NCBI RefSeq assembly: GCF_951793255.1 | Contig: NZ_OX636706.1 | Span: 2,660,001-2,724,000 of the forward strand | DNA length: 64,000 bases | Origin: Desulfovibrio piger | GTDB taxonomy: Bacteria > Desulfobacterota > Desulfovibrionia > Desulfovibrionales > Desulfovibrionaceae | Direction of reading: 5' to 3' | Shown here: piece by piece, positions 17,553-26,961 of the stretch | Layout of the letters: each line of letters starts with the position of its first letter | How positions within the stretch are numbered: position 1 is the first letter of the stretch | The notes under the pieces: generated by a model | The model's database searches: none | Seen by the model: only the letters and a program-made list of their open reading frames with translations | Told to the model about the DNA's origin: nothing | Program-made: the position numbers and the translations under genes

Positions 17553-18713
17553 CTACTTCTGGCGGCGCATCCTGATGACGCGGCCCTGACGGCCGACCTC
17601 ATACCAGATGCCCTGCCACAGGACGCCTTCCGCGAGGATGGTACCCAGATAAACCCAGACGAACATGCAGGCGCTGGCGCAAAAAGCGACCATCCAGCGC
17701 CAGACAGGAAAAACGGCTTCCTGAAAATGGGCCCAGCTGCGCAGCACCAGCGCTAGGGCCGCGGCATAGACCAGCACGCCCACAAGCCAGCCGAAGGAAA
17801 GCGTGCCCAGCAGCACGCCCAGCACGGCCAACACGGCCCAAAGCACGGGCAGCAGCATAAGGCAGGCCAGCACGCCCAGCAGGACCCACTGGTAGGGAAT
17901 ACAGAACTTGAGGAACAGGATCTGACGGTCCATCCAATGATGCCAGACCCCCAGGTCATGCTCCCGGGCCTCGGTCATCAAAACGGCGTCTCCACTCAGA
18001 CGGATGCGGGCCCCCAGATGGATGAGCCGGTCAGCCAGGGAACAGTCGTCCACCACATTGGACATCCAGAACTCGCGCACGCCATAACGGCGGAACGCCG
18101 ACAAACGGAAGCACATGGCGCCGCCCCACAGCTGGGTGAAGCTCGAGATGCCCTGCAGATAGCGCATCAGCTGGACACACAGGGCATAGGCCATGGTGAC
18201 GATACCCGTATCCCGCGCCACGACCTTGTGATAGCCGGTGCTGAAATCCTCGCCGTCCACCACAGGGGCCACCAGACGGCGGATGAAATCACGGGGAGCG
18301 ATGTGCGTGCTGTCGCAAAAGGCCAGCAGTTCGACCTCGTCCTCCACGGCTTCCACGCCCTTGAGGCTGTTATGGTTCTTCTGGCCACAGCCCTTGGCGA
18401 AACCGGCCACCACATGCCGCAGCTGCGGATAGCGGGCCTGCAGCTCTCGCGCGATACCGGCTGCCGGTTCGTCAGCGGTGGCCGTGACGATCACGGGGTA
18501 CAGGGCGGGGTAATCCTGCTTGAGCAGGCTCTCCAGGGCCTCCCGCATACGCGGGTGGTTCCCCCCGGCAGGCACGATCAGACCGGTACGGGGCCAGTGC
18601 GTCCGCTGGGGAGCGGGCTTGCGTTCTTCGCGGTCAAGCCTGCTGCCCACCCGGGACAGGAAAAAAAGCAGGGCACACTGCAACAGCGCCAGAACAAAGA
18701 AGGTAGTCCCCAT
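17553..18713 (-). CDS. GT2/GT21-like membrane glycosyltransferase (ceramide glucosyltransferase-like)
   Basis: A 386-aa membrane enzyme. One N-terminal TM is followed by a GT-A domain with IVPAGGNHPRMREALESLL, the acceptor/donor Asp region AFCDSTHIAPRDFI, and VVDDCSLADRL with a later Q/R-x-x-W-like REHDLGVWHHWMDRQ. Three to four TMs sit at the C-terminus (about 265-370). This resembles HpnI/ceramide glucosyltransferase proteins that glycosylate lipids on the cytoplasmic face. The start at 18713 follows GAGG; upstream in-frame codons overlap the previous gene. Confidence 0.8.
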   Translation of the reverse strand: MGTTFFVLALLQCALLFFLSRVGSRLDREERKPAPQRTHWPRTGLIVPAGGNHPRMREALESLLKQDYPALYPVIVTATADEPAAGIARELQARYPQLRHVVAGFAKGCGQKNHNSLKGVEAVEDEVELLAFCDSTHIAPRDFIRRLVAPVVDGEDFSTGYHKVVARDTGIVTMAYALCVQLMRYLQGISSFTQLWGGAMCFRLSAFRRYGVREFWMSNVVDDCSLADRLIHLGARIRLSGDAVLMTEAREHDLGVWHHWMDRQILFLKFCIPYQWVLLGVLACLMLLPVLWAVLAVLGVLLGTLSFGWLVGVLVYAAALALVLRSWAHFQEAVFPVWRWMVAFCASACMFVWVYLGTILAEGVLWQGIWYEVGRQGRVIRMRRQK

Positions 18714-18720
18714 AACGACC

Positions 18721-19164
18721 TCAATCCTGTTGATGCGTTGATGTTTCAGGCAGGGGCGCACAGTCGTCCGTCAGCGGGACATCCCGGAAGCGCCTGGCCA
18801 CTGTCGTGAAGCGCATGCCGTTCCCCAGACGGATCTTGACCTCGACATCATCGCCGGGCAGGAAGCGCCCGGTGATCTTGTGCCCTGAACCATGGGTGGC
18901 AGAAAACGTGTTGTTCTGCACGGAACCATAAACATGATAGACATCGACCTGGCCGTTGGAGGAACGGAGCAGGACGACACCGCGTAATTTGCCGTCGGCG
19001 GCAAAACACATGCCCATACGGAAACTGGCTGTCAGGACATCGCCTGTCCAGAGTTCCGTCACTTCATAGGTCCCGGTATTTCCCGCAGGTGCGGCGGCAA
19101 AGCTCCAGAGCGGGGCTGCGCACAGGCAGCAGCACAGGCAAAGACAGGCCCAAAGACGCTTCAT
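18721..19164 (-). CDS. Exported hypothetical protein
   Basis: A 147-aa protein with a clear signal peptide (MKRLWACLCLCCCLCAAPLW, cleavage near SFAAA). The mature part is about 120 residues, apparently all-beta (TYEVTELWTGDVL, SFRMGMCFAADGKLRGV, HKITGRFLPGDDVEVKIRLG), and has few cysteines. No family recognised. It overlaps the preceding glycosyltransferase gene by four bases and precedes the GT21-like gene, so it probably serves the same envelope pathway. Confidence 0.7.
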   Translation of the reverse strand: MKRLWACLCLCCCLCAAPLWSFAAAPAGNTGTYEVTELWTGDVLTASFRMGMCFAADGKLRGVVLLRSSNGQVDVYHVYGSVQNNTFSATHGSGHKITGRFLPGDDVEVKIRLGNGMRFTTVARRFRDVPLTDDCAPLPETSTHQQD

Positions 19165-20243
19165 GCCCGCTCCCGTGCCGCCAGACGCATAAAGATGCCT
19201 TCATGCGCCGCCACCATGGCGTCAAACGAAAAACTCCGTTCCACCCGCTGCCGTCCGGCCCTGCCGAACCTGTCGCCCTGCGCGGGATCCGCCAGCAGCG
19301 CGGCACAGTTGTCGGCAAAGGCGGCACTGTCCCCCACCGGCGAGAGCAGACCGCTCTCCCCCCGGGTCACGAGCCGGGGGATGCCGCCGGTCTCCGTGGC
19401 GCATACGGGCAGACCGGCTGCCATGGCTTCCAGGATCACATTGGGCTGGCCCTCGCGCACGGAAGTCAGCGCAAAGATGCGGGCGGCCGCGTAATGGGCG
19501 CGCACATCCGGGGAGCCGGGGCAGAATTCCACGCCCCCGTCCGGCAGATGCTCCGCGACCCAGGCCTTGAGCTCCTTTTCCCGCGGGCCGTCGCCCACAA
19601 GACGCAGGCGGACGCCGGGATGCCGTTCACGCAGAAGAGCGAAGCCTTTCAGCAGGGTCAGATGATCTTTGTCTTCGGCCAGACGCGCCACACAGAGGAT
19701 GAGCGGCGGACGCTCCGAAGGCGCGGGCTGCGCAGGCGCGAAACGCTCCGTGTCCACCCCGTTGGGCACATAGGTCAGCCGTGCGGCCGGGACGCCCAGG
19801 CCGGAAAGGACATCAGCGAGCGCCTCGGAATTACAGACCATGTGGTCCGTCAGACGCCAGAGAAAACGCTCATGCTGCCTGCGCGGCGCTCCACCGCCAC
19901 GCACCGTGCCCACGATGGGGATACCCAGCAGCCGTCCCCAGAGACGGCCCCAGATGTTGGGCAGAGCCGTGCAGGGGACGAGGACATCAGGTGCCAGGCG
20001 TTTGAGGGCCGCCGGCATGAGCGCAAAGAAAAAGGGATTCACCTTGCGGCTGCGCCCCAGATATTCCACGCGGATACCGGCCTGTTCGACCTGTGCATCA
20101 AGGTCGGTCCTGCCCGTAAGGACCAGCATGGAGACATGGAAGCGCGTCCTGTCCAGACGGCAGGCCAGCTCGACCATCTGGCGCTGGGTGCCGCCAAAAC
20201 AGAGATCTTCCATGACGAAGAGCACATGTATTTTATCAGACAT
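19161..20243 (-). CDS. GT4 family glycosyltransferase
   Basis: A 360-aa GT-B enzyme, first gene of the minus-strand glycan operon. Motifs: VMEDLCFGGTQRQMVELA near the N-terminus, YVPNGVDTERF and LCVARLAEDKDHLTLLKGF in the hinge and donor domain, and TSVREGQPNVILEAMAAGLPV with the catalytic E-x7-E. The start at 20243 has GAGG eight bases upstream. Donor and acceptor unknown. Confidence 0.88.
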   Translation of the reverse strand: MSDKIHVLFVMEDLCFGGTQRQMVELACRLDRTRFHVSMLVLTGRTDLDAQVEQAGIRVEYLGRSRKVNPFFFALMPAALKRLAPDVLVPCTALPNIWGRLWGRLLGIPIVGTVRGGGAPRRQHERFLWRLTDHMVCNSEALADVLSGLGVPAARLTYVPNGVDTERFAPAQPAPSERPPLILCVARLAEDKDHLTLLKGFALLRERHPGVRLRLVGDGPREKELKAWVAEHLPDGGVEFCPGSPDVRAHYAAARIFALTSVREGQPNVILEAMAAGLPVCATETGGIPRLVTRGESGLLSPVGDSAAFADNCAALLADPAQGDRFGRAGRQRVERSFSFDAMVAAHEGIFMRLAARERA

Positions 20244-20326
20244 GGGTGCATCCTCATGTATTCCGGGCAAATTTGCAAGTCCGTAGCCGCATTGCCTTGC
20301 GCGCGCCTTGGGCGTATCGTCTTTTT

Positions 20327-21322
20327 ATGAGTAACCCCCATCCCCATACATCCGACAGCCCCCTGCGGGTGGTCGTCAGTCTCGATGTCGAAGAAGAAGG
20401 CCTGTTTTCCGGCCATTATGCCACCAGCGGTTGTGGCGTTTCCAACGTTTCCCTCCTGCCCAGGCTCGCGCCGCTGAGCAGGGATCTGGGCTTCCCGCTG
20501 ACGCTGTTCTGTGCCCATACGGTCTTTGCCGATGCCGGGGCCTGCCATGTGCTGGAACAGATGCGCGACCATTACGGCGCGGAGATCGGGGCCCATCTCC
20601 ACCACTGGAGCACGCCGCCGGCCTCTCCGCTGGATCCCCCCCACGAAGGCCAGCCCACACGCACGGACAAACTGCCGCGCGACCTGCTGCGCCAGCGTCT
20701 GGCCACGCTGCTGGATGCCGGGCGGGAATTCCAGGGCGCTCCCCTGACCAGCTTCCGCATGGGCCGCTGGGACCTCAAGGACTGCGTGCGTCCCCTGCTT
20801 TCCGAGGCAGGCATCAAGGTGGACAGCTCCGTCTGCCCCCTGCGCCATTTCCCGGGCGGACCGGACCACTTTCTTGCCCCGGCGGATCCCTACTGGGTGG
20901 AAGGCTGGCAGGGAGCTCCCCTGCTGGAGGCACCCATCACGCAGATCCCCCTGCATCCCGCGCTTGCCCAGCTCTGGTACCGGGCCTGCCCTGCCGCCTC
21001 GCGGGACAAGTTCCATTTCTGGGGCGTCCTCAGTCCCAATCCGTTCTGGCATGCGCCCCGGATCATGCGCTGGGCCGCACGGTTGCACCGCCGGCGGGGC
21101 GGACAGGTGCTGAGCCTGTTCTGGCACTCTTCCGAGATGCTGCCCGGCGCTTCCCCGCATGTGCCTGACCAGAAGGCCGCGGACGCCGTTCTGGAACGCA
21201 TCCATGCCTTCCTGTCCTGGCTTCGGGAGACCTTCCCGGTCCAGGGCTGCACCGCCAGCCAGCTGGCAGAACTGCCTGCGGGCACCTTCCCTGCCCGCCC
21301 GGCAGGCCAGGGCGACTGGTAA
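20327..21322 (+). CDS. Polysaccharide-deacetylase-like protein
   Basis: A 331-aa protein with features of the NodB/polysaccharide deacetylase fold: VVVSLDVEEEGLFS (first Asp motif), GAEIGAHLHHWS (metal His motif), TSFRMGRWDLKDCVRPLLSEAG and LSLFWHSSEMLPG. It is divergent from the glycan operon with 83 bp between starts, suggesting a shared control region and a role in trimming a glycan. The ribosome site is weak, and an in-frame start 81 bp upstream (20246) would overlap the divergent gene. The family call rests on motif recognition. Confidence 0.7.
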   Translation: MSNPHPHTSDSPLRVVVSLDVEEEGLFSGHYATSGCGVSNVSLLPRLAPLSRDLGFPLTLFCAHTVFADAGACHVLEQMRDHYGAEIGAHLHHWSTPPASPLDPPHEGQPTRTDKLPRDLLRQRLATLLDAGREFQGAPLTSFRMGRWDLKDCVRPLLSEAGIKVDSSVCPLRHFPGGPDHFLAPADPYWVEGWQGAPLLEAPITQIPLHPALAQLWYRACPAASRDKFHFWGVLSPNPFWHAPRIMRWAARLHRRRGGQVLSLFWHSSEMLPGASPHVPDQKAADAVLERIHAFLSWLRETFPVQGCTASQLAELPAGTFPARPAGQGDW

Positions 21323-21333
21323 AACGCGAACCG

Positions 21334-21365
21334 AACGGGACAGGCTCCGGGCCTGTCCCGTTTTT
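21334..21365 (+). terminator. Strong terminator after the deacetylase-like gene
   Basis: Perfect 12-bp arms AACGGGACAGGC (21334-21345) and GCCTGTCCCGTT (21351-21362), a 5-base loop and a T-run. Confidence 0.92.
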
Positions 21366-21369
21366 CCAG

Positions 21370-21397
21370 ACGCTGTGGACCGACACAGCGTTTTTTT
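21370..21397 (+). terminator. Second tandem terminator hairpin
   Basis: Arms ACGCTGTG (21370-21377) and CACAGCGT (21384-21391) followed by seven Ts, only four bases after the previous terminator and 32 bases before the EamA start. It is either a backup terminator or an attenuator in the EamA leader. Confidence 0.8.
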
Positions 21398-21428
21398 CAT
21401 GGCTCCATCTGACCGAGGAATGACACTC

Positions 21429-22331
21429 ATGGCCGCGTCCCTGCCTTCTCCCGTCTCCCCTTCCGCCCGCCGCCACGGCCTGATCCTGATCCTGCTGACC
21501 GTTTTTGCCTGGTCGGTCATCGGCCTGATCTCCAAAAACTGTCTGGCCGCCGGTGTCAGCCCGCTCGAAACGGCCTTCTGGCGTGCCGCCCTCGGCGCCG
21601 CCTGCTTCATCACCCACGCGACACTGAGCAGGCAGATCCGCATCCCGCTACGCCACGCGGCCCTGTTCACCGTTTTCGGCTTCTGGGCCGTGGGCGTCTT
21701 CTACGCGGCCACGTTGTACGCCATCAAGCTCAGCGGCGCGGCCATGGCCGTGGTGCTGCTCTATACGGCGCCGGTCTGGGTCGCCATGTTCTCCCGCTTT
21801 CTGTTCCATGAACCCATCACCACCCGCCAGTGCGGCATCATCGCTCTGGCCCTGGCCGGTACGGGCATGGTCTGCTTCTCCGGCGGCAGCCTGCCGGGGC
21901 AGACATCGTGGACAGGCATCGCCTGCGGCCTGCTCATCAGCGTGTGCTACGCCTCCCACTACCCCTTCTGCCGCTGGTGGCAGGACCGCTATACCCCGGC
22001 CACCCTCTATGCCTTCATGCAGCTGGGCGGCGCGGCGGTCATCTTCTGCCTCACGCCTGTCAGCCTCGACCACAGCCTCTCCACCTGGGGCTGGCTGCTG
22101 ATCCTGGGCGGCTTCACCGGCTATTTCGCCTTCTTTTGCTACGCCCAGGCCCTCAAGCGTCTGGGGCTGGTTCGTACGGCCGTGCTCTGCTACCTGGAGC
22201 CCATCCTCAGCACCATCTGGGTCTGGCTGTTCTGGGATGAGTTTTTCAGCCCGCTGGGCTGGGCCGGGAGCGCCCTGGTGCTGGCCGCCGTCTTCTGGCT
22301 GAACATGGACAAGAGCCGGGCCGCCTCCTAG
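21429..22331 (+). CDS. EamA/DMT family transporter
   Basis: A 300-aa protein with about ten TM helices in two EamA repeats (about 17-145 and 160-292), including the repeat signature YLEPILSTIWVWLFWDE near the end. Such proteins export or import small metabolites; the substrate cannot be inferred here. The start at 21429 has GAGGA nine bases upstream. In-frame ATGs at 21399 and 21420 lie too close to the preceding hairpin or its ribosome site. Confidence 0.85.
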   Translation: MAASLPSPVSPSARRHGLILILLTVFAWSVIGLISKNCLAAGVSPLETAFWRAALGAACFITHATLSRQIRIPLRHAALFTVFGFWAVGVFYAATLYAIKLSGAAMAVVLLYTAPVWVAMFSRFLFHEPITTRQCGIIALALAGTGMVCFSGGSLPGQTSWTGIACGLLISVCYASHYPFCRWWQDRYTPATLYAFMQLGGAAVIFCLTPVSLDHSLSTWGWLLILGGFTGYFAFFCYAQALKRLGLVRTAVLCYLEPILSTIWVWLFWDEFFSPLGWAGSALVLAAVFWLNMDKSRAAS

Positions 22332-22622
22332 GCGGTCAGTGGCCTGCTGCACAAAACGGCGGTAACGGCCCACAGGATGCCACAAACTGACAGCCCGGGA
22401 ACCGCCCAAAAAGGATACGTGGCGACCGGCGTTGCCAACGGTCCTATCCGTGGCGGTCGGCGTCCCTGCTCCAAAAGTCTGCCCCGGAAGAGCAAAGGAG
22501 CTCCATCGGCCATGATGGAACGAGGCTCGCCAACGGCAGCGAAGATGCCCACCCCAAAACTCCCATGGCAGAAGGCTTTCTGCCTGCTCCTTTGAGCATC
22601 GACCGGGGAAGCCGCACAAAAA
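22332..22622. other. Intergenic stretch, no gene seen
   Basis: About 290 bases between convergent genes. No reading frame with a ribosome site or coding character and no clear structured RNA was seen. The bidirectional terminator follows immediately. Confidence 0.5.
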
Positions 22623-22655
22623 ATGCGCAGGATGGCATCACGCCATCCTGCGCAT
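22623..22655 (+). terminator. Bidirectional terminator between EamA and uraA
   Basis: Perfect 14-bp arms ATGCGCAGGATGGC (22623-22636) and GCCATCCTGCGCAT (22642-22655), with a 5-base loop, a T-run on the right and an A-run on the left. It serves both convergent genes. Confidence 0.92.
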
Positions 22656-22678
22656 CGTTTTTCTCTTTCAGGGCTTTT

Positions 22679-23938
22679 TTATCCCTGCGGATCATCCTGC
22701 GGCAAAAGCAGGTTGAGGACCACACCGGTGATGGCCGCCAGACCGATACCGGCCAGCTTGAAACCGCCGATGCTGACCTGCATCCCGCCCACGCCAAAAA
22801 TGATGATCAGGGCCACGATGACCATATTGCGGGGCCGCAGCAGATCCTGCCCGGCACGCACCAGCGTGTTCAGGCCCACCACCATGATGGCCCCGAACAG
22901 CAGGATCATGATCCCGCCCATGACGGGCGCGGGGATGCAGCTGAGGAACGCCCCCACCTTGGCGACCATGGAGAGCAGGATGGCGCACAGGGCGGCCCAG
23001 GTCATGACCGCGGGATTGAAGGCCCGGGTCAGGGTCACGGCGCCGGTCACCTCGGAATAGGTGGTGTTGGGCGGCCCGCCCAGCAGACAGGCGGCCATGG
23101 TGGCCACCCCGTCCCCCAGCATGGTGTTCTTCACACCGGGATCACGCAGATAATCCTTGCCCGTGACGGAACTGATGGCGATGATGTCGCCAAAGTGCTC
23201 GATGGCAGGGGCCAGGGTCACCGGGATGATGAAGAGCAGCGGCTCCCATGCGAATTCCGGCAGGCTGAACGCCGGCAGGGCCAGCCAGGGGCTTTTGCTC
23301 ACGGCCTCCCAGCTGGTCACGCCCATGATCTCCGCCATCACCAGACCCGCGGCGATACCGCAGAGGATGGGCACCAGACGCAGCATGCCGCGCCCCAGCA
23401 GGGAGACGGCCACGGTAACGGCCAGCGAGACCATGGAGATGCTCATGGCCGTTGTCTGGGGCATGGCCGGGCCGCTCTGTCCCAGGGCCATCTTGACGGC
23501 CGTGGGCGCCAGCACGAGACCGATGACCATGATCACCGGGCCGGTCACGATGGGCGGCAGCAGACGCAGGATGAGCCCCATGCCGCGCCAGCGGATGACC
23601 AGGCTTATGAGCACATAGAGCAGGCCGGAAAAGACCAGGGCCCCCATGGTGCGGGGCATGCCCCAAGTCTCCACGCCATAGATGATGGGCGCGATGAAGG
23701 CAAAGGAAGATGCGAGGAAGATGGGCACCTTGCCCCGCGTGATGAGCTGGAACAGCAGCGTGCCCACACCGGCGGTGAACAGGGCAACATTGCTGTTGAG
23801 TCCTGTCAGCAAGGGGACAAGCACCAGCGCGCCGAAAGCCACGAAAAGCATCTGCGCGCCCAGCAGGCAATCACGCAGACGCAGCCTGTAACGGCAGGGA
23901 TCGAACTCCCCGCCTCCGGTGTTGAGCTGTTCCGCCAT
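22679..23938 (-). CDS. uraA: Uracil/xanthine permease (NCS2 family)
   Basis: A 419-aa membrane protein with about 14 TM segments. NCS2 motifs are clear: PLLTGLNSNVALFTAGVGTLLF near the N-terminus, the substrate Glu region PVTLAPAIEHFGDI, and NTTYSEVTGAVTLTR. It carries uracil into the cell with protons. It sits eight bases after upp, which converts the uracil to UMP, so the two form a salvage operon. The start follows TAGGAG. Confidence 0.93.
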   Translation of the reverse strand: MAEQLNTGGGEFDPCRYRLRLRDCLLGAQMLFVAFGALVLVPLLTGLNSNVALFTAGVGTLLFQLITRGKVPIFLASSFAFIAPIIYGVETWGMPRTMGALVFSGLLYVLISLVIRWRGMGLILRLLPPIVTGPVIMVIGLVLAPTAVKMALGQSGPAMPQTTAMSISMVSLAVTVAVSLLGRGMLRLVPILCGIAAGLVMAEIMGVTSWEAVSKSPWLALPAFSLPEFAWEPLLFIIPVTLAPAIEHFGDIIAISSVTGKDYLRDPGVKNTMLGDGVATMAACLLGGPPNTTYSEVTGAVTLTRAFNPAVMTWAALCAILLSMVAKVGAFLSCIPAPVMGGIMILLFGAIMVVGLNTLVRAGQDLLRPRNMVIVALIIIFGVGGMQVSIGGFKLAGIGLAAITGVVLNLLLPQDDPQG

Positions 23939-23946
23939 GCGGTCTC

Positions 23947-24573
23947 CTACTTGGTGCCGAAGATGCGGTCACCGGCATCGCCCAGGCCGGGGATGATGTA
24001 GCCGTTCTCGTTCAGGTGCGAGTCCACCGAAGCGGTGTAGATCTCCACATCAGGATGCTTTTCCTGGACTTTGGCGATGCCTTCGGGCGCGCAGACCAGG
24101 TTGAGGCTGCAGATGTGCTTGCAGCCGCGTTTCTTGAGGATGTCGATGGTGGCGATGAGCGAACCGCCCGTGGCCAGCATGGGGTCCAGGATGATGGCCA
24201 GGCGGCTTTCGATATTGCGGGCCAGCTTGGCATAATATTCCACGGGCTCCAGCGTTTCCTCATTGCGGTACAGGCCCACCACGCTGATCTTGGCGCCGGG
24301 GATCATGTCCAGCACACCGTCCATGAGGCCCAGACCGGCACGCAGGATGGGGACGATGGTCACCATCTTGCCGGAAATGGCCTCCACTTCCACGGGCCCT
24401 GCCCAGCCTTGCACCGTATGCTTCTCGGTAGCGAAGCCCTTGGTGGCCTCGTAGATGAGCAAACGGGCAATCTCATTGGAAACACTGCGGAATTCACTGG
24501 TGGACGTACTGTCCTTGCGCAGGATGCCGAGCTTGTGACGCACCAGGGGATGATCCACTACATGGACTGCCAT
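23947..24573 (-). CDS. upp: Uracil phosphoribosyltransferase
   Basis: A 208-aa enzyme making UMP from uracil and PRPP. Motifs: [17 protein letters not shown] at the N-terminus, the PRPP-binding [17 protein letters not shown], and the uracil-binding [18 protein letters not shown] at the C-terminus, all characteristic. The start at 24573 follows AAGGAG; an in-frame ATG 39 bases upstream lacks one. Confidence 0.96.
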   Translation of the reverse strand: MAVHVVDHPLVRHKLGILRKDSTSTSEFRSVSNEIARLLIYEATKGFATEKHTVQGWAGPVEVEAISGKMVTIVPILRAGLGLMDGVLDMIPGAKISVVGLYRNEETLEPVEYYAKLARNIESRLAIILDPMLATGGSLIATIDILKKRGCKHICSLNLVCAPEGIAKVQEKHPDVEIYTASVDSHLNENGYIIPGLGDAGDRIFGTK

Positions 24574-24615
24574 ATCCAACTCCTTGCTGTAAATGAAAAA
24601 AGTTCGGGGCAATCC

Positions 24616-24644
24616 ACGCTATGCTGCGCCCTGTACGCTGTCAA
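24616..24644 (-). promoter_or_regulatory. Promoter of the upp-uraA operon
   Basis: On the minus strand, TTGACA (24639-24644), a 17-bp spacer and TAGCGT (24616-24621), about 40 bases before the upp ATG. The -35 is perfect and the -10 moderate. Confidence 0.55.
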
Positions 24645-24740
24645 GGTCTCGTGCGATATCTGCGGGAAGGGACACGGTTTACAGCGTCCCGGCTTTGGCG
24701 TACCCATAACAGACTTTTTTTACTTTTTTAGAGGATCGTC

Positions 24741-25811
24741 ATGCCCCCAGTTCAGGACGTTGCCGCATTTCTGGCCATGCGGGACCAGGGCCTCCCGCTG
24801 CTGGATGTCCGCTCTCCCGGCGAGTTCGCCTTTGCCCATATCCCCGGTGCCCTCAACCTGCCCCTGTTCACCGACAAAGAACGCGCCAAGGTCGGGACGG
24901 CCCACGCCCGCAGCGGGCGCGAAGGCGCCGTCCATCTGGCCCTGGAGCTGGTGGGCGGTCATCTGGCCGCCCTGCTGGCCCGCGCCCGCCATCTGTGCGG
25001 CAGCAAGCGCGAGGTCCTGCTCCACTGCTGGCGGGGCGGCATGCGCAGCGACAGCATGCGCTGGCTGCTGGAAACGGGCGGCTTCACCGTGCACAGGCTG
25101 GAAGGCGGCTACAAAAGCTACCGGACCTTCGTGCGCAGCGAGCTGGCGCGCCCCCGGCCCATCCTCGTGCTGGGCGGCTACACGGGCTGCGGCAAGACGG
25201 ACATTTTGCTGGAACTGCAGCGCCTCGGTTCGCAGGTCATCGATCTGGAAGGCCTAGCCCACCACAAGGGCTCTGCCTTCGGCGCTCTGGGCCAGGCCGA
25301 AGACCAGCCCGGCAACGAATGGTTCGAGAACCAGCTCTATGAAGCATGGCGGCGCTGCGATCCTGCCCGGCCTGTCTGGCTCGAGGACGAAAGCCGCCAC
25401 ATCGGCCATGTGACCATGTGTGAGGAATTCTTTGCCCAGCTGGGCCGCAGTCCGCTGGTCCGCGTTTTCCTGCCGGATGAGGAACGCGTCGCCCATCTTG
25501 TCCGCGATTACGGCGGCCAGGACATGCGGGAAGGCCTGCTGGCAGCCCTGGAGCGTCTGCAGCGCCGTCTGGGCAGTGAGCTGACCCAGCGCTGCAGGCT
25601 GTGGATAGATGAAGGGAATTATGCCGATGCCGCCCGCGCGGTGCTCCATTATTATGACCGCTGTTATGCGCATCAGATAGAAAACCGCCAGGCCCCCGTC
25701 ATCAAGGAGCTGACCTGTACCACCGACGATCCGGCCCTGGCCGCCCGCCTGCTCCATCAATGGGAACAGGACCTGCCGCCGGAAACGTTCACCGCCACCA
25801 CACCTCTGTAA
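24741..25811 (+). CDS. mnmH: tRNA 2-selenouridine synthase
   Basis: A 356-aa enzyme (SelU/YbbB) that replaces sulfur by selenium in the wobble 2-thiouridine of Lys, Glu and Gln tRNAs, via a geranylated intermediate. The N-terminal rhodanese domain carries the active Cys96 in CWRGGMRSD; the C-terminal domain carries the P-loop GGYTGCGKT (145-153). The start has GAGGA upstream. Selenophosphate must come from selD elsewhere. Selenium use fits a Desulfovibrio-like host. Confidence 0.95.
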   Translation: MPPVQDVAAFLAMRDQGLPLLDVRSPGEFAFAHIPGALNLPLFTDKERAKVGTAHARSGREGAVHLALELVGGHLAALLARARHLCGSKREVLLHCWRGGMRSDSMRWLLETGGFTVHRLEGGYKSYRTFVRSELARPRPILVLGGYTGCGKTDILLELQRLGSQVIDLEGLAHHKGSAFGALGQAEDQPGNEWFENQLYEAWRRCDPARPVWLEDESRHIGHVTMCEEFFAQLGRSPLVRVFLPDEERVAHLVRDYGGQDMREGLLAALERLQRRLGSELTQRCRLWIDEGNYADAARAVLHYYDRCYAHQIENRQAPVIKELTCTTDDPALAARLLHQWEQDLPPETFTATTPL

Positions 25812-25834
25812 CGGTTCCCGACAAGGAGGAACAG

Positions 25835-26950
25835 ATGACCACACTTGCTGCGCTGACCACGCCCTGTCTGCTGCTGGAAGACGAAAAGCTCCAGGCCAAT
25901 ATGGACCGGCTGGCCCGCCGCCTGCATGAGCGCGGCGTCTCCCTGCGGCCCCATCTCAAGACCTGCAAGAATATCGAGATCGCCCGCCGCTGCATGGAAA
26001 GCCCCTCCGGCCCGGCCACGGTCTCCACACTGGCGGAAGCCGAATATTTCGCCGCAGGCGGTGTGCATGACATCTGTTACGCCGTCGGCATCGCGCCCAA
26101 CAAGCTGGAGCGCGTGGCCGAACTGCGCCGGCGCGGCATCGACCTGAGCGTGGTGCTGGACAATGAGGAAAGCGCCCGGCTGCTGGTGGACTTTGCCCGG
26201 CAGCGGGACTGCCGTCTGGCCGTGCTGCTGGAGATAGACTGCGACGGACACCGGGCCGGACTGCGCCCCGACGATCCCCGCCTGACGGCCATCGCCGCCC
26301 TGCTGCGGGACGGCGGCCAGGAGGTCCGCGGCGTCCTGACCCATGCGGGCTCTGCCTACGACCTGCCCACCACGGAAGCCATCGCCGCTCTGGCCGTGCA
26401 GGAATGCGCCGCGGCCAATACGGCGGCCCGGCTGCTGCGGGAAGCCGGCTTCCCCTGCCCTGTGGTCAGCGTCGGTTCCACGCCCACGGCCTTTTTCGGT
26501 GAGGATTTTTCCGGCATCACGGAAGTCCGGGCCGGCGTCTATGTCTTCCAGGATCTTGTCATGGCCGGTCTGGGCGTCTGCCGCCCCGAAGACCTGGCCC
26601 TTTCCGTGCTGACCACGGTCATCGGCCGCCAGAGCGACGGCAGCGCCCTGATCATCGACGCGGGCTGGATGGCCCTTTCCCGTGATACGGGCCTGCCCTG
26701 GAAGCGGGAAGAGTTCGGCTACGGGCTCGTCTGCGACGAAGCCGGGAACCTGATCCCCGGCCTGCGCGTCACGGAGACCAATCAGGAGCACGGCATCGTC
26801 AGCGGGCCTTCCTGCCCTGCCCTGCCTGCGGGCAGCCGGCTGCGCATCCTGCCCATCCACGCCTGCGCCACCGCCGCCTGCTTCGACAGTTATACCGTCC
26901 TGCGTGAAGGACGGATCAGCGGCCGCCTTGAACGCTGCCGGGGCTGGTAA
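25835..26950 (+). CDS. D-serine dehydratase-like / D-threonine aldolase-like PLP enzyme
   Basis: A 371-aa fold-type III PLP enzyme. The alanine-racemase-like N-terminal barrel has the PLP Lys42 in LRPHLKTCKN. The C-terminal beta domain ends with PIHACATAACF, whose His342 and Cys344 match the zinc ligands of eukaryotic-type D-serine dehydratase and D-threonine aldolase. It likely breaks down a D-hydroxy-amino acid; D-serine versus D-threonine cannot be told. A strong AAGGAGG precedes the start. It is 23 bp after mnmH, probably co-transcribed by position only. Confidence 0.85.
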   Translation: MTTLAALTTPCLLLEDEKLQANMDRLARRLHERGVSLRPHLKTCKNIEIARRCMESPSGPATVSTLAEAEYFAAGGVHDICYAVGIAPNKLERVAELRRRGIDLSVVLDNEESARLLVDFARQRDCRLAVLLEIDCDGHRAGLRPDDPRLTAIAALLRDGGQEVRGVLTHAGSAYDLPTTEAIAALAVQECAAANTAARLLREAGFPCPVVSVGSTPTAFFGEDFSGITEVRAGVYVFQDLVMAGLGVCRPEDLALSVLTTVIGRQSDGSALIIDAGWMALSRDTGLPWKREEFGYGLVCDEAGNLIPGLRVTETNQEHGIVSGPSCPALPAGSRLRILPIHACATAACFDSYTVLREGRISGRLERCRGW

Positions 26951-26961
26951 ACAGCCGCATC

